This document shows, piece after piece, positions 8,800-17,924 of a stretch of DNA of 64,000 nt. Source of the stretch: Nesterenkonia alba DSM 19423 (lineage in GTDB: Bacteria; Actinomycetota; Actinomycetes; Actinomycetales; Micrococcaceae); assembly GCF_000421745.1 (NCBI RefSeq), contig NZ_ATXP01000002.1, positions 1 through 64,000 on the forward strand, written 5' to 3'. A program made the position numbers and the translations under genes. The notes below the pieces were generated by a model. The model saw nothing but the letters and a program-made list of their open reading frames with translations, was not told the origin of the DNA and ran no database searches. The first letter of the stretch is position 1; the number at the start of each line of letters is the position of its first letter.

Positions 8800-10319
8800 A
8801 CACGCTTTTCAGTGGAGCCTACGTGAAGTTGGGCTCGGCGCACGGCGTCGACGTACTCTTTGAACTCGTCGGTCATCAGATCAACGGCTACGGCGTCGAA
8901 ATGAGCCCATTCCGTATTGCCCAGCTTGACGTGCTTCTCCACCATCTGGGCCCCCGCCGCCACAGCCAAAGCTGAGGCCATCCAGCCGAAATCATGGCTC
9001 GAATAGCCCGGCACAATATGCGGGTGCTCCTCCGCCAGCTGGGCGTAATGACGCACCACTCCAATATTGGTGTGCTCATCCGGTGTGGGATACGCCGAAT
9101 TGCAGTGCAACAAGTACAGCTTCTCCACCTGCTGGAACGTATCCAACACCCAGCGTTCGTAACTCTGATCCGTCATCCCCGTCGACAACACCAGCGAGCC
9201 CGTGTAGTTCTCCGCCACAAATTCCAGATAATCCCGCTTCTCCGAAATCGTCGAGGGCAGCTTAATCAGCGGAACATCCAGTTCCATCATGAACTCGAAC
9301 GAAGGCCGGTCCAACACCGAAGCAAACCAGCCGATCCCCAAGTCACGGCACAACTCATCCAAAAACCGGAAATCATCCCGGCTCAGCTCCAACTGACGCC
9401 GATAATCCCCAAACGTGGTGCCGAAAGGCGACCGGTACGGCTTAGCCAACTGCTCAGGCGTGTAGAAGGTATCCACCTCACGCTTCTGCACCTTCACCCA
9501 ATCCGCGCCGGCGTCGTGAGCCGCGCGCACCAAAGTCTCCAAACGATCCCGATCCCCGAAATGATTCGTGGTGATCTCCGCAGTCACCTCAACAGTGGGC
9601 AAATCAAGCTCCGCTGCGGCGTCGTCGTCCTTCTCCTGCACCGACACCCGGTAACGGCTATTGAGCTCCTCGGTACTCACACTCGAATAGGACTGAGCCC
9701 CCACATGGTGAACCTCAACATTGGTCCCCTCCAAGGCATACAGAGCATTGCGCAGCACATATTCCTGCAACTCCACCCCCGCGCGGCGACCCGTCGTCAA
9801 CTTGGGTGCATACTCCGTGGTGGCAGCCCGAGCCGACCCCGAATCCGGAGTGAAATCAAACCCCACCATGTACACCGTCTGGGTCCGCCCCCGATGGTCA
9901 GCAAACATCCGGGCGATCTCCAACGCGGTGAGGAACTTCACCTCCTCCAAGGCGATCTCATGACGATCCTGGAACCGCAAGAGCATCTCGTCCTCAGCGT
10001 CATTAGCAATCGGGTAAAACGGCAGCCGAATCACCGTACGACCCGGGATCTCCACATCCTGGCTGGTCACATACGCCTGGGCGCGGAACCCATCATCCTG
10101 CAGAGAATCCGGCACCCAGTCCTCATGGAACAACGTGATATCCGCCGGATGGATACGCTCAGCATCATTGATCCCGATCACCACCGCATTGCGGAACACC
10201 CGGGAATGCACCGCATCCGCCGAAGGCCCCTTCCCGAGAATGACGATAGTGTCCGAAGAGTACCGGGAGGCGGTGTCAGCCACCAGATTCCAAATGGAAT
10301 CCACTGCGGAAGTCGTCAT
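8772..10319 (-). CDS. NeuB-like sialic acid synthase fused to an N-terminal GT42/DUF115-like domain
   Basis: The C-terminal part (about residues 240-515) matches N-acetylneuraminate/legionaminate synthases, which condense PEP with an N-acetylated hexosamine. It has AEITTNHFGD at its start, the lysine-rich VKVQKRE strand, and the two metal-binding histidine segments LLHCNSAYPT and GYSSHDFG. The usual C-terminal SAF (antifreeze-like) domain is missing: the protein ends soon after the barrel. The first ~230 residues contain IVILGKGPSADA, reminiscent of the GNGPS loop of GT42 sialyltransferases and DUF115/MptE-like proteins. ATG 10319 is preferred because GGAGA lies 11 bases upstream; ATG 10340 has no ribosome-binding site. 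Downstream of ugd by about 50 bp, so probably one operon. No CMP-sugar synthetase is in the window. Confidence 0.75.
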   Translation of the reverse strand: MTTSAVDSIWNLVADTASRYSSDTIVILGKGPSADAVHSRVFRNAVVIGINDAERIHPADITLFHEDWVPDSLQDDGFRAQAYVTSQDVEIPGRTVIRLPFYPIANDAEDEMLLRFQDRHEIALEEVKFLTALEIARMFADHRGRTQTVYMVGFDFTPDSGSARAATTEYAPKLTTGRRAGVELQEYVLRNALYALEGTNVEVHHVGAQSYSSVSTEELNSRYRVSVQEKDDDAAAELDLPTVEVTAEITTNHFGDRDRLETLVRAAHDAGADWVKVQKREVDTFYTPEQLAKPYRSPFGTTFGDYRRQLELSRDDFRFLDELCRDLGIGWFASVLDRPSFEFMMELDVPLIKLPSTISEKRDYLEFVAENYTGSLVLSTGMTDQSYERWVLDTFQQVEKLYLLHCNSAYPTPDEHTNIGVVRHYAQLAEEHPHIVPGYSSHDFGWMASALAVAAGAQMVEKHVKLGNTEWAHFDAVAVDLMTDEFKEYVDAVRRAQLHVGSTEKRVTPSEHHKY

Positions 10320-10370
10320 CTGCTGGTTATCTCCAACCATGGGGAGGAAAGACGTAGTGCTGGGTCTAGA

Positions 10371-11723
10371 TTACGCGGAGGCGGCACTGCTCTGCGGTTG
10401 CGAGAAATGACGCCCCAGCTGAGCGAACGTCCACCCGGCCTGCTCCCATTCCCGCGCCGACAAAACATTGCGAGCATCAATGAACTGGCGGCGAGCCACC
10501 AGACCCTCCAACGCCTGAGGAGTGAGCTGCTTGAACTCATTCCACTCGGTGGTCAACACCACCAAATCCGCGTCCGTGGCAGCCGACGTCAAGGAGTCCG
10601 CATACCCCAGGCGAGGGAACCGCTTAGCGGCGTTGGCATTGCCCTCCGGGTCATAGACGGCCACATCAGCACCCGAATTGAACAACCGGGCCGCAACATC
10701 CAACCCTGGGGAATCACGCACATCATCCGACAACGGCTTGAACGTAATACCCAGCACCGCGACCTTCTTACCGTTGAGATCCCCCAGGATCTGCTCGGCT
10801 AAGGAAACCACCCGTTCACGGCGACGCAGGTTGATCTGGTCCATCTCATCGAGGAAGCGCATTGTGTGATCCAGCCCCAGCTCCGAGACCCGGGTCTGCA
10901 AGGCACGAATATCCTTAGGCAGGCAACCGCCTCCGAAACCCACGCCGGCGTTGAGGAACTTCCGGCCGATGCGAGTATCAAAACCGATGGCATCCGCCAA
11001 GGTGGTGATATCTCCCCCGACCGTCTCGGTCACTTCACTGAACGCGTTGATGAAACTGATCTTGGTAGCCAGGAACGCATTGGCCGCCACCTTCACCAGT
11101 TCCGCCGTCTCAAAATCAGTGGAAATCCACGGCGTCTCCCGCTCCAAGGCCTCTGCATAGACCTCACGAAGCGTGGCCTCATCCTCCGGCTTACGGGTAC
11201 CCACCACCAGCCGGTCAGGGCGCAGCGTGTCCTCCACCGCGAAACCCTCACGCAGGAACTCCGGGTTCCACGCCAAGGAAACTGTCAGATCCGGGTTCTT
11301 CTCCGCCTGAACCAGGTCATAGAGCCGGGCCGCGGTGCCCACCGGAACCGTGGACTTGCCCACAATAAGCGCGCCGTCCTTGGTGATGGCCCGAGCCAAA
11401 GAAGTCGTGGCGGCGTCAACGAAAGTCAGATCCGCCCCTGTGCCGCCCTGCTGCTGCGGTGTGCCCACGGCGATGAAATGCACATCACCCCAAGCGCCGA
11501 CCTCGGCCATGTCTGTGGTGAACCGCAGCCGGCCCGAATCGACGTGCTTGCGGATCAGCTCCGGCAGGCCAGGTTCATGGAACGGCAGCTCCCCGCGGGA
11601 GAGCGCATCGATCTTCTCCGGGTCCACATCCACGCCGATGACGTCAAAGCCCAGCTCCGCCATGCACGCAGCGTGGGTAGCACCCAGGTACCCAGTACCG
11701 ATCACAGAAATGTTGAGAGTCAC
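10371..11723 (-). CDS. ugd: UDP-glucose 6-dehydrogenase
   Basis: This 450-residue protein is a complete nucleotide-sugar dehydrogenase that oxidises UDP-glucose to UDP-glucuronate with two NAD+. It has the Rossmann loop ISVIGTGYLGATHAACMAE at the N-terminus, VGKSTVPVGT, WNPEFLREGFA and the catalytic cysteine in GVGFGGGCLPKD near residue 270, then the C-terminal UDP-binding domain with GITFKPLSDDVRDSP. UDP-GlcA supplies acidic sugars for capsular or teichuronic-type polymers, matching the surrounding glycan genes. UDP-ManNAc dehydrogenase is a less likely alternative since the GTPQQQGGTGADL segment is typical of the glucose enzyme. The start at 11723 keeps the N-terminal beta strand intact. 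Confidence 0.93.
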   Translation of the reverse strand: MTLNISVIGTGYLGATHAACMAELGFDVIGVDVDPEKIDALSRGELPFHEPGLPELIRKHVDSGRLRFTTDMAEVGAWGDVHFIAVGTPQQQGGTGADLTFVDAATTSLARAITKDGALIVGKSTVPVGTAARLYDLVQAEKNPDLTVSLAWNPEFLREGFAVEDTLRPDRLVVGTRKPEDEATLREVYAEALERETPWISTDFETAELVKVAANAFLATKISFINAFSEVTETVGGDITTLADAIGFDTRIGRKFLNAGVGFGGGCLPKDIRALQTRVSELGLDHTMRFLDEMDQINLRRRERVVSLAEQILGDLNGKKVAVLGITFKPLSDDVRDSPGLDVAARLFNSGADVAVYDPEGNANAAKRFPRLGYADSLTSAATDADLVVLTTEWNEFKQLTPQALEGLVARRQFIDARNVLSAREWEQAGWTFAQLGRHFSQPQSSAASA

Positions 11724-11895
11724 GGGGACATCCTAAAGCCTGTGTGAGGCCTGAACACCATATGACAGTTCACCACGCCGCGAATGGAGTCTCGAAGAGT
11801 TTTTCACAAGTCCATTGATTCCAATTCCAAAAGGGCGTGTTTCCACAGAGCGAACTCTCACCGCAGCATGGATAATCACACCAAGGAGGCAACCG

Positions 11896-12147
11896 ATGGG
11901 GAAGACCAAGAACGCGAGTGAGACGTATACGCCTGACACTGATCCAGTGAACCGGCAGGGCAAGACAGAGCGGGGTTGGCCTGCCCGGCTACACATGTTT
12001 GGTGGAGAGATCCATTACTACAAAACAGAATCGGCACGGAATAGAGCCGTCATTGCGGACAGAGGCTGGTTGCGAAGTCAAGAACGCATGAACTGGCCCT
12101 GGTGGAAACGTAAGTGGCACAACTTCAAGGTCACTTTCCTCGACTGA
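11896..12147 (+). CDS. Small ~80-residue conserved-type protein, copy A of three
   Basis: The 83-residue protein starts at ATG 11896 behind a strong AAGGAGG at 11883-11889. It has DTDPVNR near residue 14, then RGWPARLHMFGGEIHYYK, and ends in a Trp-rich basic tail NWPWWKRKWH. The same order of motifs occurs in the genes at 13996 and 15337, so the three are diverged paralogues. No signal peptide, transmembrane segment or known domain is seen. The tail could be an amphipathic membrane- or nucleic-acid-binding helix (inference). I do not recognise the family and assign no function. It sits 170 bp from the divergent ugd gene. Confidence 0.7.
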   Translation: MGKTKNASETYTPDTDPVNRQGKTERGWPARLHMFGGEIHYYKTESARNRAVIADRGWLRSQERMNWPWWKRKWHNFKVTFLD

Positions 12148-12404
12148 ATGCTCACCTCACAGCCCGCTGGTGGCAAGGAGTACGCCCACGGATAACTACG
12201 TGCGCGCATTCAGCAGGTCTTGGCTAACCAGTCCCTAGCCTCACGGAGGAGCTGCAGCAGTTCTTTGTCTCTTTCTTCCATTACTCCTCCTACTAGTCTT
12301 CCGTCTCAGTACTCACTCAACCTTGGGGCCTATACACCCATACAAGCAAGGAATTGCATATCCTCTTGAGTACTCGCTGCATCTGATCTGAGGGGACGTA
12401 ACCG

Positions 12405-13490
12405 ATGCACAGCTCCACCTACCACCTGCGCAAAGCCATCGCCGCACTCATCGGAGCTGCACTGCTCCTCGGCTTCCTTCTCACACAGATTCCCGCCATC
12501 TGGGCCGGCTCTGGAGTCCGCGACCTCGGCTCGCGGATGCTAGTGATCTTCTCCGTGCCCGACATCGACAGCAGGCACGACCTCACCGTGCACCAAAGGG
12601 TCCAAGACAACGGGGACATGCACCTGAACTTCTACGTGGTCGACGCACCCGCCAGCGACGATGAAGACCACGAATGGCCCGGCGGCATCCCCGTGGACTA
12701 CTCCATCACCTTCGCCCACCCCGAGCTCGACGACGTCATCCACTGCGGACCCGACGGTGAAACCACCACCCACGCACCCTTCGAAGACCTCAACCCCGGG
12801 ACACAATCGGCCATCGGCACCGACCTCGCCGGAGGTGAGATCTCCGCACTGAACTTCCCCGAACCCGGAGCCGAAGAAGCCGACGTCGCACCCGATGACG
12901 ACCCCACCCAGACGGAGCAGGACACACCCAGCGCACTGTCCTTCACCTACCAGCGGTACGAAGGCACCCTGCACCTATGGGACGAACGACCCACCGGACG
13001 AGACCGGCTCACCTCCCAGGAGAACGAAGACACCGTGTGGGTGGAACAGTGCACTATTCCCGCTGAGTACGTCTGGGAACACTCCAACGACACACTCTTC
13101 GAGGCCGAATCCCGCTCCACGCTCTTCCCCGCCCAAATCAACAAAGTCCGACCCGACGGTGAAGCCCTGACCAACAGCGCCGGAGTAAACACCGACGTGC
13201 GGGTCCTCTCCCGCGCCGGGCTCTCCGCCGTGCACGCCCACCCCGAGTTCGACACCACCGCCGCCGGATGGCACACCCCATGGTTGACCCGTGCCCGCAC
13301 CACCGACGGCACCCTGGACTACATTGCCGACCAACCGGTACTGCTGGTCGAAGACCGCGACGCCGTAGAGCGTAAAGACCTGCTGCTGATGGTCTACGGG
13401 GCCGCCGCCGGCGCGGCGGGAACCTTCCTGGTTGTCGCTCTGTTCGCGTTCACCGACTACCGACGCAGCCGTCTAGGACTCCTCAGCTAA
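12405..13490 (+). CDS. Membrane-anchored surface protein with two terminal TM segments, unknown
   Basis: The 361-residue product has an N-terminal hydrophobic segment (about 10-35), a ~290-residue acidic extracellular-looking middle, and a second membrane segment near the C-terminus (about 328-350) followed by a short basic tail (DYRRSRLG). The middle part is rich in Asp, Glu, Pro and Thr and includes two Cys that could pair (HCGPD, EQCTIP). Overall layout resembles the DUF4436 family of actinobacterial membrane proteins, but that match is by architecture only. It stands between small-protein genes with ~257 bp of upstream non-coding DNA, so it probably has its own promoter. No enzymatic motif is visible. 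Confidence 0.6.
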   Translation: MHSSTYHLRKAIAALIGAALLLGFLLTQIPAIWAGSGVRDLGSRMLVIFSVPDIDSRHDLTVHQRVQDNGDMHLNFYVVDAPASDDEDHEWPGGIPVDYSITFAHPELDDVIHCGPDGETTTHAPFEDLNPGTQSAIGTDLAGGEISALNFPEPGAEEADVAPDDDPTQTEQDTPSALSFTYQRYEGTLHLWDERPTGRDRLTSQENEDTVWVEQCTIPAEYVWEHSNDTLFEAESRSTLFPAQINKVRPDGEALTNSAGVNTDVRVLSRAGLSAVHAHPEFDTTAAGWHTPWLTRARTTDGTLDYIADQPVLLVEDRDAVERKDLLLMVYGAAAGAAGTFLVVALFAFTDYRRSRLGLLS

Positions 13491-13615
13491 GACGCCCCCA
13501 CTGGGCGGTAGTCGCTTTTTCCACAGCGGAAAGTGGGCCGAACCAGTATGAGGCGTGTTTCCACATTAATAGGGATCTTCAGTGATTCGCTCGCCCTGCC
13601 GTTCTATCTTTCTCG

Positions 13616-13966
13616 ATGCCAATCGTCGTGAAAGGAGGAGGCGTTATCAATTGGGGCGCGCTGGTCGAACTGCTCGCCGGATTCGGGATCATCGGCGGTA
13701 TGGTCGGTCTACTGTCCTGGCTACAGACCCGGAGTCAGGACGCACGCGTTGCGTGGTGGGAACGCACGAAATGGGCCATCGCTGAAGTGAAGTCAGACAA
13801 CATTGAAGACCAAATTATGGGTGGAAGAGCACTCCGAGCCATCGCACGCGCCCGGATGACCCAAAAGGTTGATATGGAGCTCTTCCGCGTGATCTACGAA
13901 CGAGCTGTCTTCCAGACAAAGGATACTCCAGGCATGACAGTCAAAGAGGATGAGAGCGATAATTGA
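13616..13966 (+). CDS. Small single-TM membrane protein, unknown
   Basis: The 116-residue protein has one N-terminal membrane segment (about residues 12-34, WGALVELLAGFGIIGGMVG) followed by a soluble, charged, helical domain (EDQIMGGRALRAIARARMTQK). A perfect AAAGGAGGAGG sequence lies inside the frame 15-25 bases after the ATG, but the codons beyond it are GTT and ATC, not standard starts; ATG 13616 itself has no ribosome-binding site. Either initiation is weak or a nonstandard codon is used. It ends 29 bp before small-protein copy B and may be co-transcribed with it. No family recognised. Confidence 0.5.
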   Translation: MPIVVKGGGVINWGALVELLAGFGIIGGMVGLLSWLQTRSQDARVAWWERTKWAIAEVKSDNIEDQIMGGRALRAIARARMTQKVDMELFRVIYERAVFQTKDTPGMTVKEDESDN

Positions 13967-13995
13967 GCTAAGGCTCAATGATGGAGGTGCCCAAG

Positions 13996-14238
13996 ATGAC
14001 CCAAATAGCAGACTTCCGGGAGTTCACTCCGGAGACTGACCCGGTAAACCGTGCCCCGCGTGAGCCCCGTGGCTATCCCGTGCGCATCCACTCGGACCAG
14101 GGCCGTATCGCCTACGTCGACAGCGACATGAGACGAGAAGTTATCGTCAACGCGGACGCTGGGCTTATCGAACTGCAAGAAATGCAGAACTGGCCCTGGT
14201 GGCGGAAAATCTGGCATCGGATGTTTGGACCGAGCTAA
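13996..14238 (+). CDS. Small ~80-residue conserved-type protein, copy B of three
   Basis: This 80-residue protein is a diverged paralogue of the proteins at 11896 and 15337. It shares TDPVNR near residue 15, RGYPVRIHSDQGRIAY, a central NADAGL and the tail NWPWWRKIWHRMFG. ATG 13996 is chosen over two upstream ATGs (13978, 13981) because GGAGGTG sits six bases before it and because this start gives the same length as the other copies. Copy A is closest (identical TDPVNR and NWPWW), copy C more distant. No domain of known function. It follows the small membrane protein gene by 29 bp. Confidence 0.7.
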   Translation: MTQIADFREFTPETDPVNRAPREPRGYPVRIHSDQGRIAYVDSDMRREVIVNADAGLIELQEMQNWPWWRKIWHRMFGPS

Positions 14239-14316
14239 ACAGAAGAGGGGGTTGGGGTGAGGAAGGACACGGGGACGGATCCGGTGCCAAAGTAGTCACT
14301 GACGGAGAATAGACCC

Positions 14317-15246
14317 GTGCCCGGTATTCACCACCCTTCCCCGCCGGCGTCGCACCCAGGTGTCTGGGCCGGCGCCGCAGCCGCATGCGTTCTGGTGCTG
14401 CTGATGGTCAGCGGATTCGTACTCGGTACCGAACCAGGTCAGCGAGTTGATTCCCTCATGCGGCTTAACGCCCTGCAGACCGACCACCCCCTCCCCGACC
14501 TGAACCCGGAGAACCGCTGGATCGCGGTCTTCGTACTCGCTCCACCACTGCTGATCGCCGCAGCACTGACCTGGCAACTACGAGCCTGGCGCGCAGGAAT
14601 CACCGCCGCCGCGGTCATCGCCGGATCCAACATCACCACCCAGCTCATCAAACTCATCTGGACCGAGCGGCCCGAGCTCATCGACGAACCCCACGGATGG
14701 ACAGGCAACTCCCTACCCAGTGGGCACACCACCATGGCCGCTTCCGCCGCCGTCGCGATCTTCCTTATCGCCCCACCGCGGCACCGCCCGGCAGCCGGAG
14801 TATTAGCCGCGGCATGGGCCGGCGGATGGGGAGCCTACATCTACATCGAAGCCTGGCACCGGCCCAGCGATATGGTCGCCGCATTCCTGGTAGTAGCCGC
14901 CTGGGCACTAGCCGGAGGATGGGTGATCCTACGCATCTCCCCACCACACCGCACCACCGAACCCGAAGTAGACGCCGACCACCACATTGGACCCTCCGCA
15001 CTCTGCTGGGTGCTTGGTATCTTGGCCATCCTCGCCGCCGGAATGTGCTTCTCCGTCGCCGGGGGTTGGGCCGGACTCCACGAAGCCGCCGACGGGCAGC
15101 CCTGGAGATTTGCCGCCGGAATCCTGATCTCCAGTGGGCCGGCATTCCTCCTCGCCGGTGCAGCCATCACCCTGTTCGCCTCAGCCACACCGCGGACAGC
15201 CGGTCCACACCCCGCACCCGCCGCACAACCATCACACCATGAGTAA
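14317..15246 (+). CDS. PAP2-family membrane phosphatase
   Basis: The 309-residue protein has about six to eight membrane segments and the three PAP2 signature blocks: KLIWTERPE (C1, Lys and Arg-Pro), NSLPSGHTTM (C2, with the active-site His) and AWHRPSDMVAA (C3, His followed by Asp). Such enzymes remove phosphate from lipid phosphates such as phosphatidate, or undecaprenyl pyrophosphate, at the membrane's outer face. Either substrate is possible; recycling of the undecaprenyl carrier would suit the glycan genes nearby. Start is GTG 14317. The C-terminal ~30 residues are Pro/Ala-rich and probably disordered. Confidence 0.85.
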   Translation: MPGIHHPSPPASHPGVWAGAAAACVLVLLMVSGFVLGTEPGQRVDSLMRLNALQTDHPLPDLNPENRWIAVFVLAPPLLIAAALTWQLRAWRAGITAAAVIAGSNITTQLIKLIWTERPELIDEPHGWTGNSLPSGHTTMAASAAVAIFLIAPPRHRPAAGVLAAAWAGGWGAYIYIEAWHRPSDMVAAFLVVAAWALAGGWVILRISPPHRTTEPEVDADHHIGPSALCWVLGILAILAAGMCFSVAGGWAGLHEAADGQPWRFAAGILISSGPAFLLAGAAITLFASATPRTAGPHPAPAAQPSHHE

Positions 15247-15336
15247 TTCACTCGGCAGGGAACAGCAACCGGCACTAACGTTCTCCACGCCCTCCCATGG
15301 ATAATGGAACTGAGAATCTGGAGGAAGGAACAGCAC

Positions 15337-15588
15337 ATGAACTCGAGGACAGAGAGTAAACTCCCCCAGCTCCCCGATAACCCGAAGCACTCCGTCGAGA
15401 AGACGAAGTGGGGGTACCCTCTTGCACTCGAGTCAAAGGGCGGGAAGGTCTACTACTACCGCACCCGCGAAGACTGGTACAGAGCACACGTAGCCGACGA
15501 AGGGTGGATGCTCAACCGCCGATACGAAGCGCTGCCCTGGTACAAGAAACTCTGGTACAAGGTCACCGGGCTACCCTTCCGCGGGTAA
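15337..15588 (+). CDS. Small ~80-residue conserved-type protein, copy C of three
   Basis: This 83-residue protein is the most diverged member of the local three-copy family. It keeps the order WGYPLALESKGGKVYYYR, then HVADEGW, then the aromatic basic tail LPWYKKLWYKVTG. ATG 15337 is preferred over ATG 15304 because GGAGG at 15320-15324 fits it and because the resulting length equals copy A. It is followed within 15 bp by a strong hairpin terminator shared with the convergent pnp gene. No known domain, signal peptide or membrane span; function unknown. Confidence 0.7.
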   Translation: MNSRTESKLPQLPDNPKHSVEKTKWGYPLALESKGGKVYYYRTREDWYRAHVADEGWMLNRRYEALPWYKKLWYKVTGLPFRG

Positions 15589-15600
15589 AAACAGGCACAA

Positions 15601-15640
15601 AGAAGCCGGGCCCGATCGATACACGCGGACCCGGCTTCTT
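15601..15640. terminator. Bidirectional intrinsic terminator
   Basis: GAAGCCGGGCCC at 15602-15613 pairs with GGACCCGGCTTC at 15627-15638 with one mismatch, flanked by A-rich sequence on the left and TT on the right. It separates small-protein copy C (plus) from pnp (minus) and suits both. Confidence 0.8.
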
Positions 15641-15662
15641 CAGGTTCTCCAGGCGGTGACGA

Positions 15663-17924
15663 TCACTCGTCGGCAGTAACCACCTGGTTCACGCTCTGCT
15701 TCTCATCAGCGGAGGAGTCCTCCTCATCAACCACCGGGGACAGGCTCAGCTTGCCGCGGTCATCGATCTTAGTGATCTCCACCTGAACCTTCTGGCCCAC
15801 GCCCACAACGTCCTCGACGTCGTCGACTCGCTTGCCATCGTTGAGCTTGCGCAGCTCAGAGATGTGCAGCAACCCATCCTTACCCGGGGTCAAGGAAACA
15901 AAGGCACCGAAGCTGGTCAGCTTCACCACGGTACCCAGGTACCGCTCCCCCACCTCCGGGACCTGCGGGTTAGCGATCGCGTTGATCGCGCTGCGGGCCG
16001 CCTCAGCGGACTCACCATCAGTGGCGCCAATCAGCACGGTGCCGTCATCCTCGATGGAGATATCCGCGCCGGTGTCCTCCTGGATCTGGTTAATCATCTT
16101 GCCCTTGGGGCCAATGACCTCACCGATCTTGTCCACCGGGACCGTCACGCTGATAATCCGCGGGGCAGTCGGGGCCATCTCATCCGGGGCGTCAATCGCA
16201 GCGTTCAACACCGAAAGGATGTGCAGCCGAGCCTCACGGGCCTGGGTCAGCGCCGCGGAAAGCACACTGGCGGGAATGCCATCCAGCTTGGTGTCCAGCT
16301 GGATCGCGGTGACGAACTCATCAGTGCCAGCCACCTTGAAGTCCATGTCACCGAAAGCATCCTCAGCACCCAAGATGTCAGTCAGCGCGGCATAGCGAGT
16401 CTCGCCGTCGACCTCATCAGAGACCAGACCCATGGCGATACCGGCCACCGGGGCCCGCAGCGGCACACCCGCGTTGAGCAGGCTCAACGTGGAGGCACAG
16501 ACCGAACCCATCGACGTCGACCCATTAGAACCCAGCGCCTCAGACACCTGGCGGATCGCGTAAGGGAACTCCTCACGGGAGGGCAGCACGGGCACCAGGG
16601 CCCGCTCAGCCAACGCACCGTGGCCAATCTCGCGGCGCTTGGGGCTGCCCACGCGGCCGGTCTCACCAGTGGAGTAGGGCGGGAAGTTGTAGTTGTGCAT
16701 GTACCGCTTGGTGGTCTCCGGGGAGAGACTGTCGATGGTCTGCTCCATCTTCAGCATGTTCAGCGTGGTGATCCCCATGATCTGGGTCTCGCCGCGCTCG
16801 AAGATTGCCGAACCGTGCACACGCGGAATAACCTCCACCTCCGCGGTCAGCTGACGGATATCGGTCAATCCGCGGCCGTCAATACGCACCTGGTCCCGCA
16901 GGATCCGCTGACGGATGACGTCCTTGGTCACCGCCCCCAGGGCCTTGCCGACCTCTGACTCACGGCCCTCAAACGGCTTACCCTCACCGGCCAGCTCCTC
17001 CACCAGCTCCGCCTTCAGTTCGGCGTCAGCAGTCTCGCGAGCCTGCTTGTCAGCGATCTGGTAGATATTGGCCAGCTTGGCCTCGGCCTGGGCGCGGACC
17101 GCCTCGAGCACATCGTCCTCGTAGTCCTTAAAGATCGGCACCTCGACCGGCTCCTTGCCGGCACGGGCTGCCAGGTCCGCCTGAGCTTCACACAGCACCT
17201 TAATGAACGGCTTAGCGGCCTCAAGACCCTCAGCGACAACCTCCTCAGTGGGAGCCTGCTTGCCCTGGTTCTTAATGAGGTTCCAGGAATCGTCAGTGGC
17301 CTCGGCCTCAACCATCATCACAGCGACGTCGTCGCCGACCACCCGGCCAGCCACCACCATGTCAAACACCGCGGTCTGCAGCTGAGAGTGCTTGGGGAAA
17401 GCCACCCACTGGGCGCCGTTGCCGTCGTCAATCAGAGCGATGCGCACACCACCGATCGGCCCGGAGAACGGAAGCCCGCTGAGCTGGGTGGAAGCAGAAG
17501 CGGCGTTGATCGCCACGACGTCGTAAAGATCATCCGGGTTGATGGACAGGATGGTCTCCACCACCTGCACCTCATTCCGAATACCCTTGGTGAAAGCCGG
17601 ACGCAGCGGCCGGTCAATCAGCCGGGCGGCGAGGATCGCATCCGTAGTAGGCCGGCCCTCACGGCGGAAGAAGCTGCCCGGGATACGGCCCGCGGCATAC
17701 ATCCGCTCCTCAACGTCCACCGTCAAGGGGAAGAAATCAAAACCCTCCCGCGGGTGCTTGCCCACGGTAGTGGCCGAAAGAATCGTGGTCTCCTCATCGA
17801 GGGTGACCAGAACCGAGCCAGCGGCCTGCTTAGCCAGCCGGCCAGTCTCAAAGCTGATAGTGGATGTGCCGTACTTGCCGTTGTCGATCACGGCTTCGGC
17901 GTAGTGGACTTCAGGTCCCTGCAT
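15663..17924 (-). CDS. pnp: Polyribonucleotide nucleotidyltransferase (PNPase)
   Basis: The 753-residue enzyme degrades RNA 3'-to-5' by phosphorolysis. It has two RNase PH core domains ([20 protein letters not shown] in the first; RTDIRQLT-like [20 protein letters not shown] and [15 protein letters not shown], carrying the catalytic acids, in the second), then a KH domain with [12 protein letters not shown] and an S1 domain ([20 protein letters not shown]). An acidic tail ends the protein. ATG 17924 is preferred because GAGGAGAGGAACCC lies directly upstream; an ATG nine codons earlier lacks one. It is downstream of rpsO, a widely conserved pairing, though a terminator separates them. Confidence 0.96.
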   Translation of the reverse strand: MQGPEVHYAEAVIDNGKYGTSTISFETGRLAKQAAGSVLVTLDEETTILSATTVGKHPREGFDFFPLTVDVEERMYAAGRIPGSFFRREGRPTTDAILAARLIDRPLRPAFTKGIRNEVQVVETILSINPDDLYDVVAINAASASTQLSGLPFSGPIGGVRIALIDDGNGAQWVAFPKHSQLQTAVFDMVVAGRVVGDDVAVMMVEAEATDDSWNLIKNQGKQAPTEEVVAEGLEAAKPFIKVLCEAQADLAARAGKEPVEVPIFKDYEDDVLEAVRAQAEAKLANIYQIADKQARETADAELKAELVEELAGEGKPFEGRESEVGKALGAVTKDVIRQRILRDQVRIDGRGLTDIRQLTAEVEVIPRVHGSAIFERGETQIMGITTLNMLKMEQTIDSLSPETTKRYMHNYNFPPYSTGETGRVGSPKRREIGHGALAERALVPVLPSREEFPYAIRQVSEALGSNGSTSMGSVCASTLSLLNAGVPLRAPVAGIAMGLVSDEVDGETRYAALTDILGAEDAFGDMDFKVAGTDEFVTAIQLDTKLDGIPASVLSAALTQAREARLHILSVLNAAIDAPDEMAPTAPRIISVTVPVDKIGEVIGPKGKMINQIQEDTGADISIEDDGTVLIGATDGESAEAARSAINAIANPQVPEVGERYLGTVVKLTSFGAFVSLTPGKDGLLHISELRKLNDGKRVDDVEDVVGVGQKVQVEITKIDDRGKLSLSPVVDEEDSSADEKQSVNQVVTADE

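Noticed and set aside
8994-10802. About 600-codon plus-strand frame opposite the NeuB fusion and ugd
   Set aside because: It spans the boundary of two well-supported minus-strand genes and has no recognisable fold; it is an antisense artefact.
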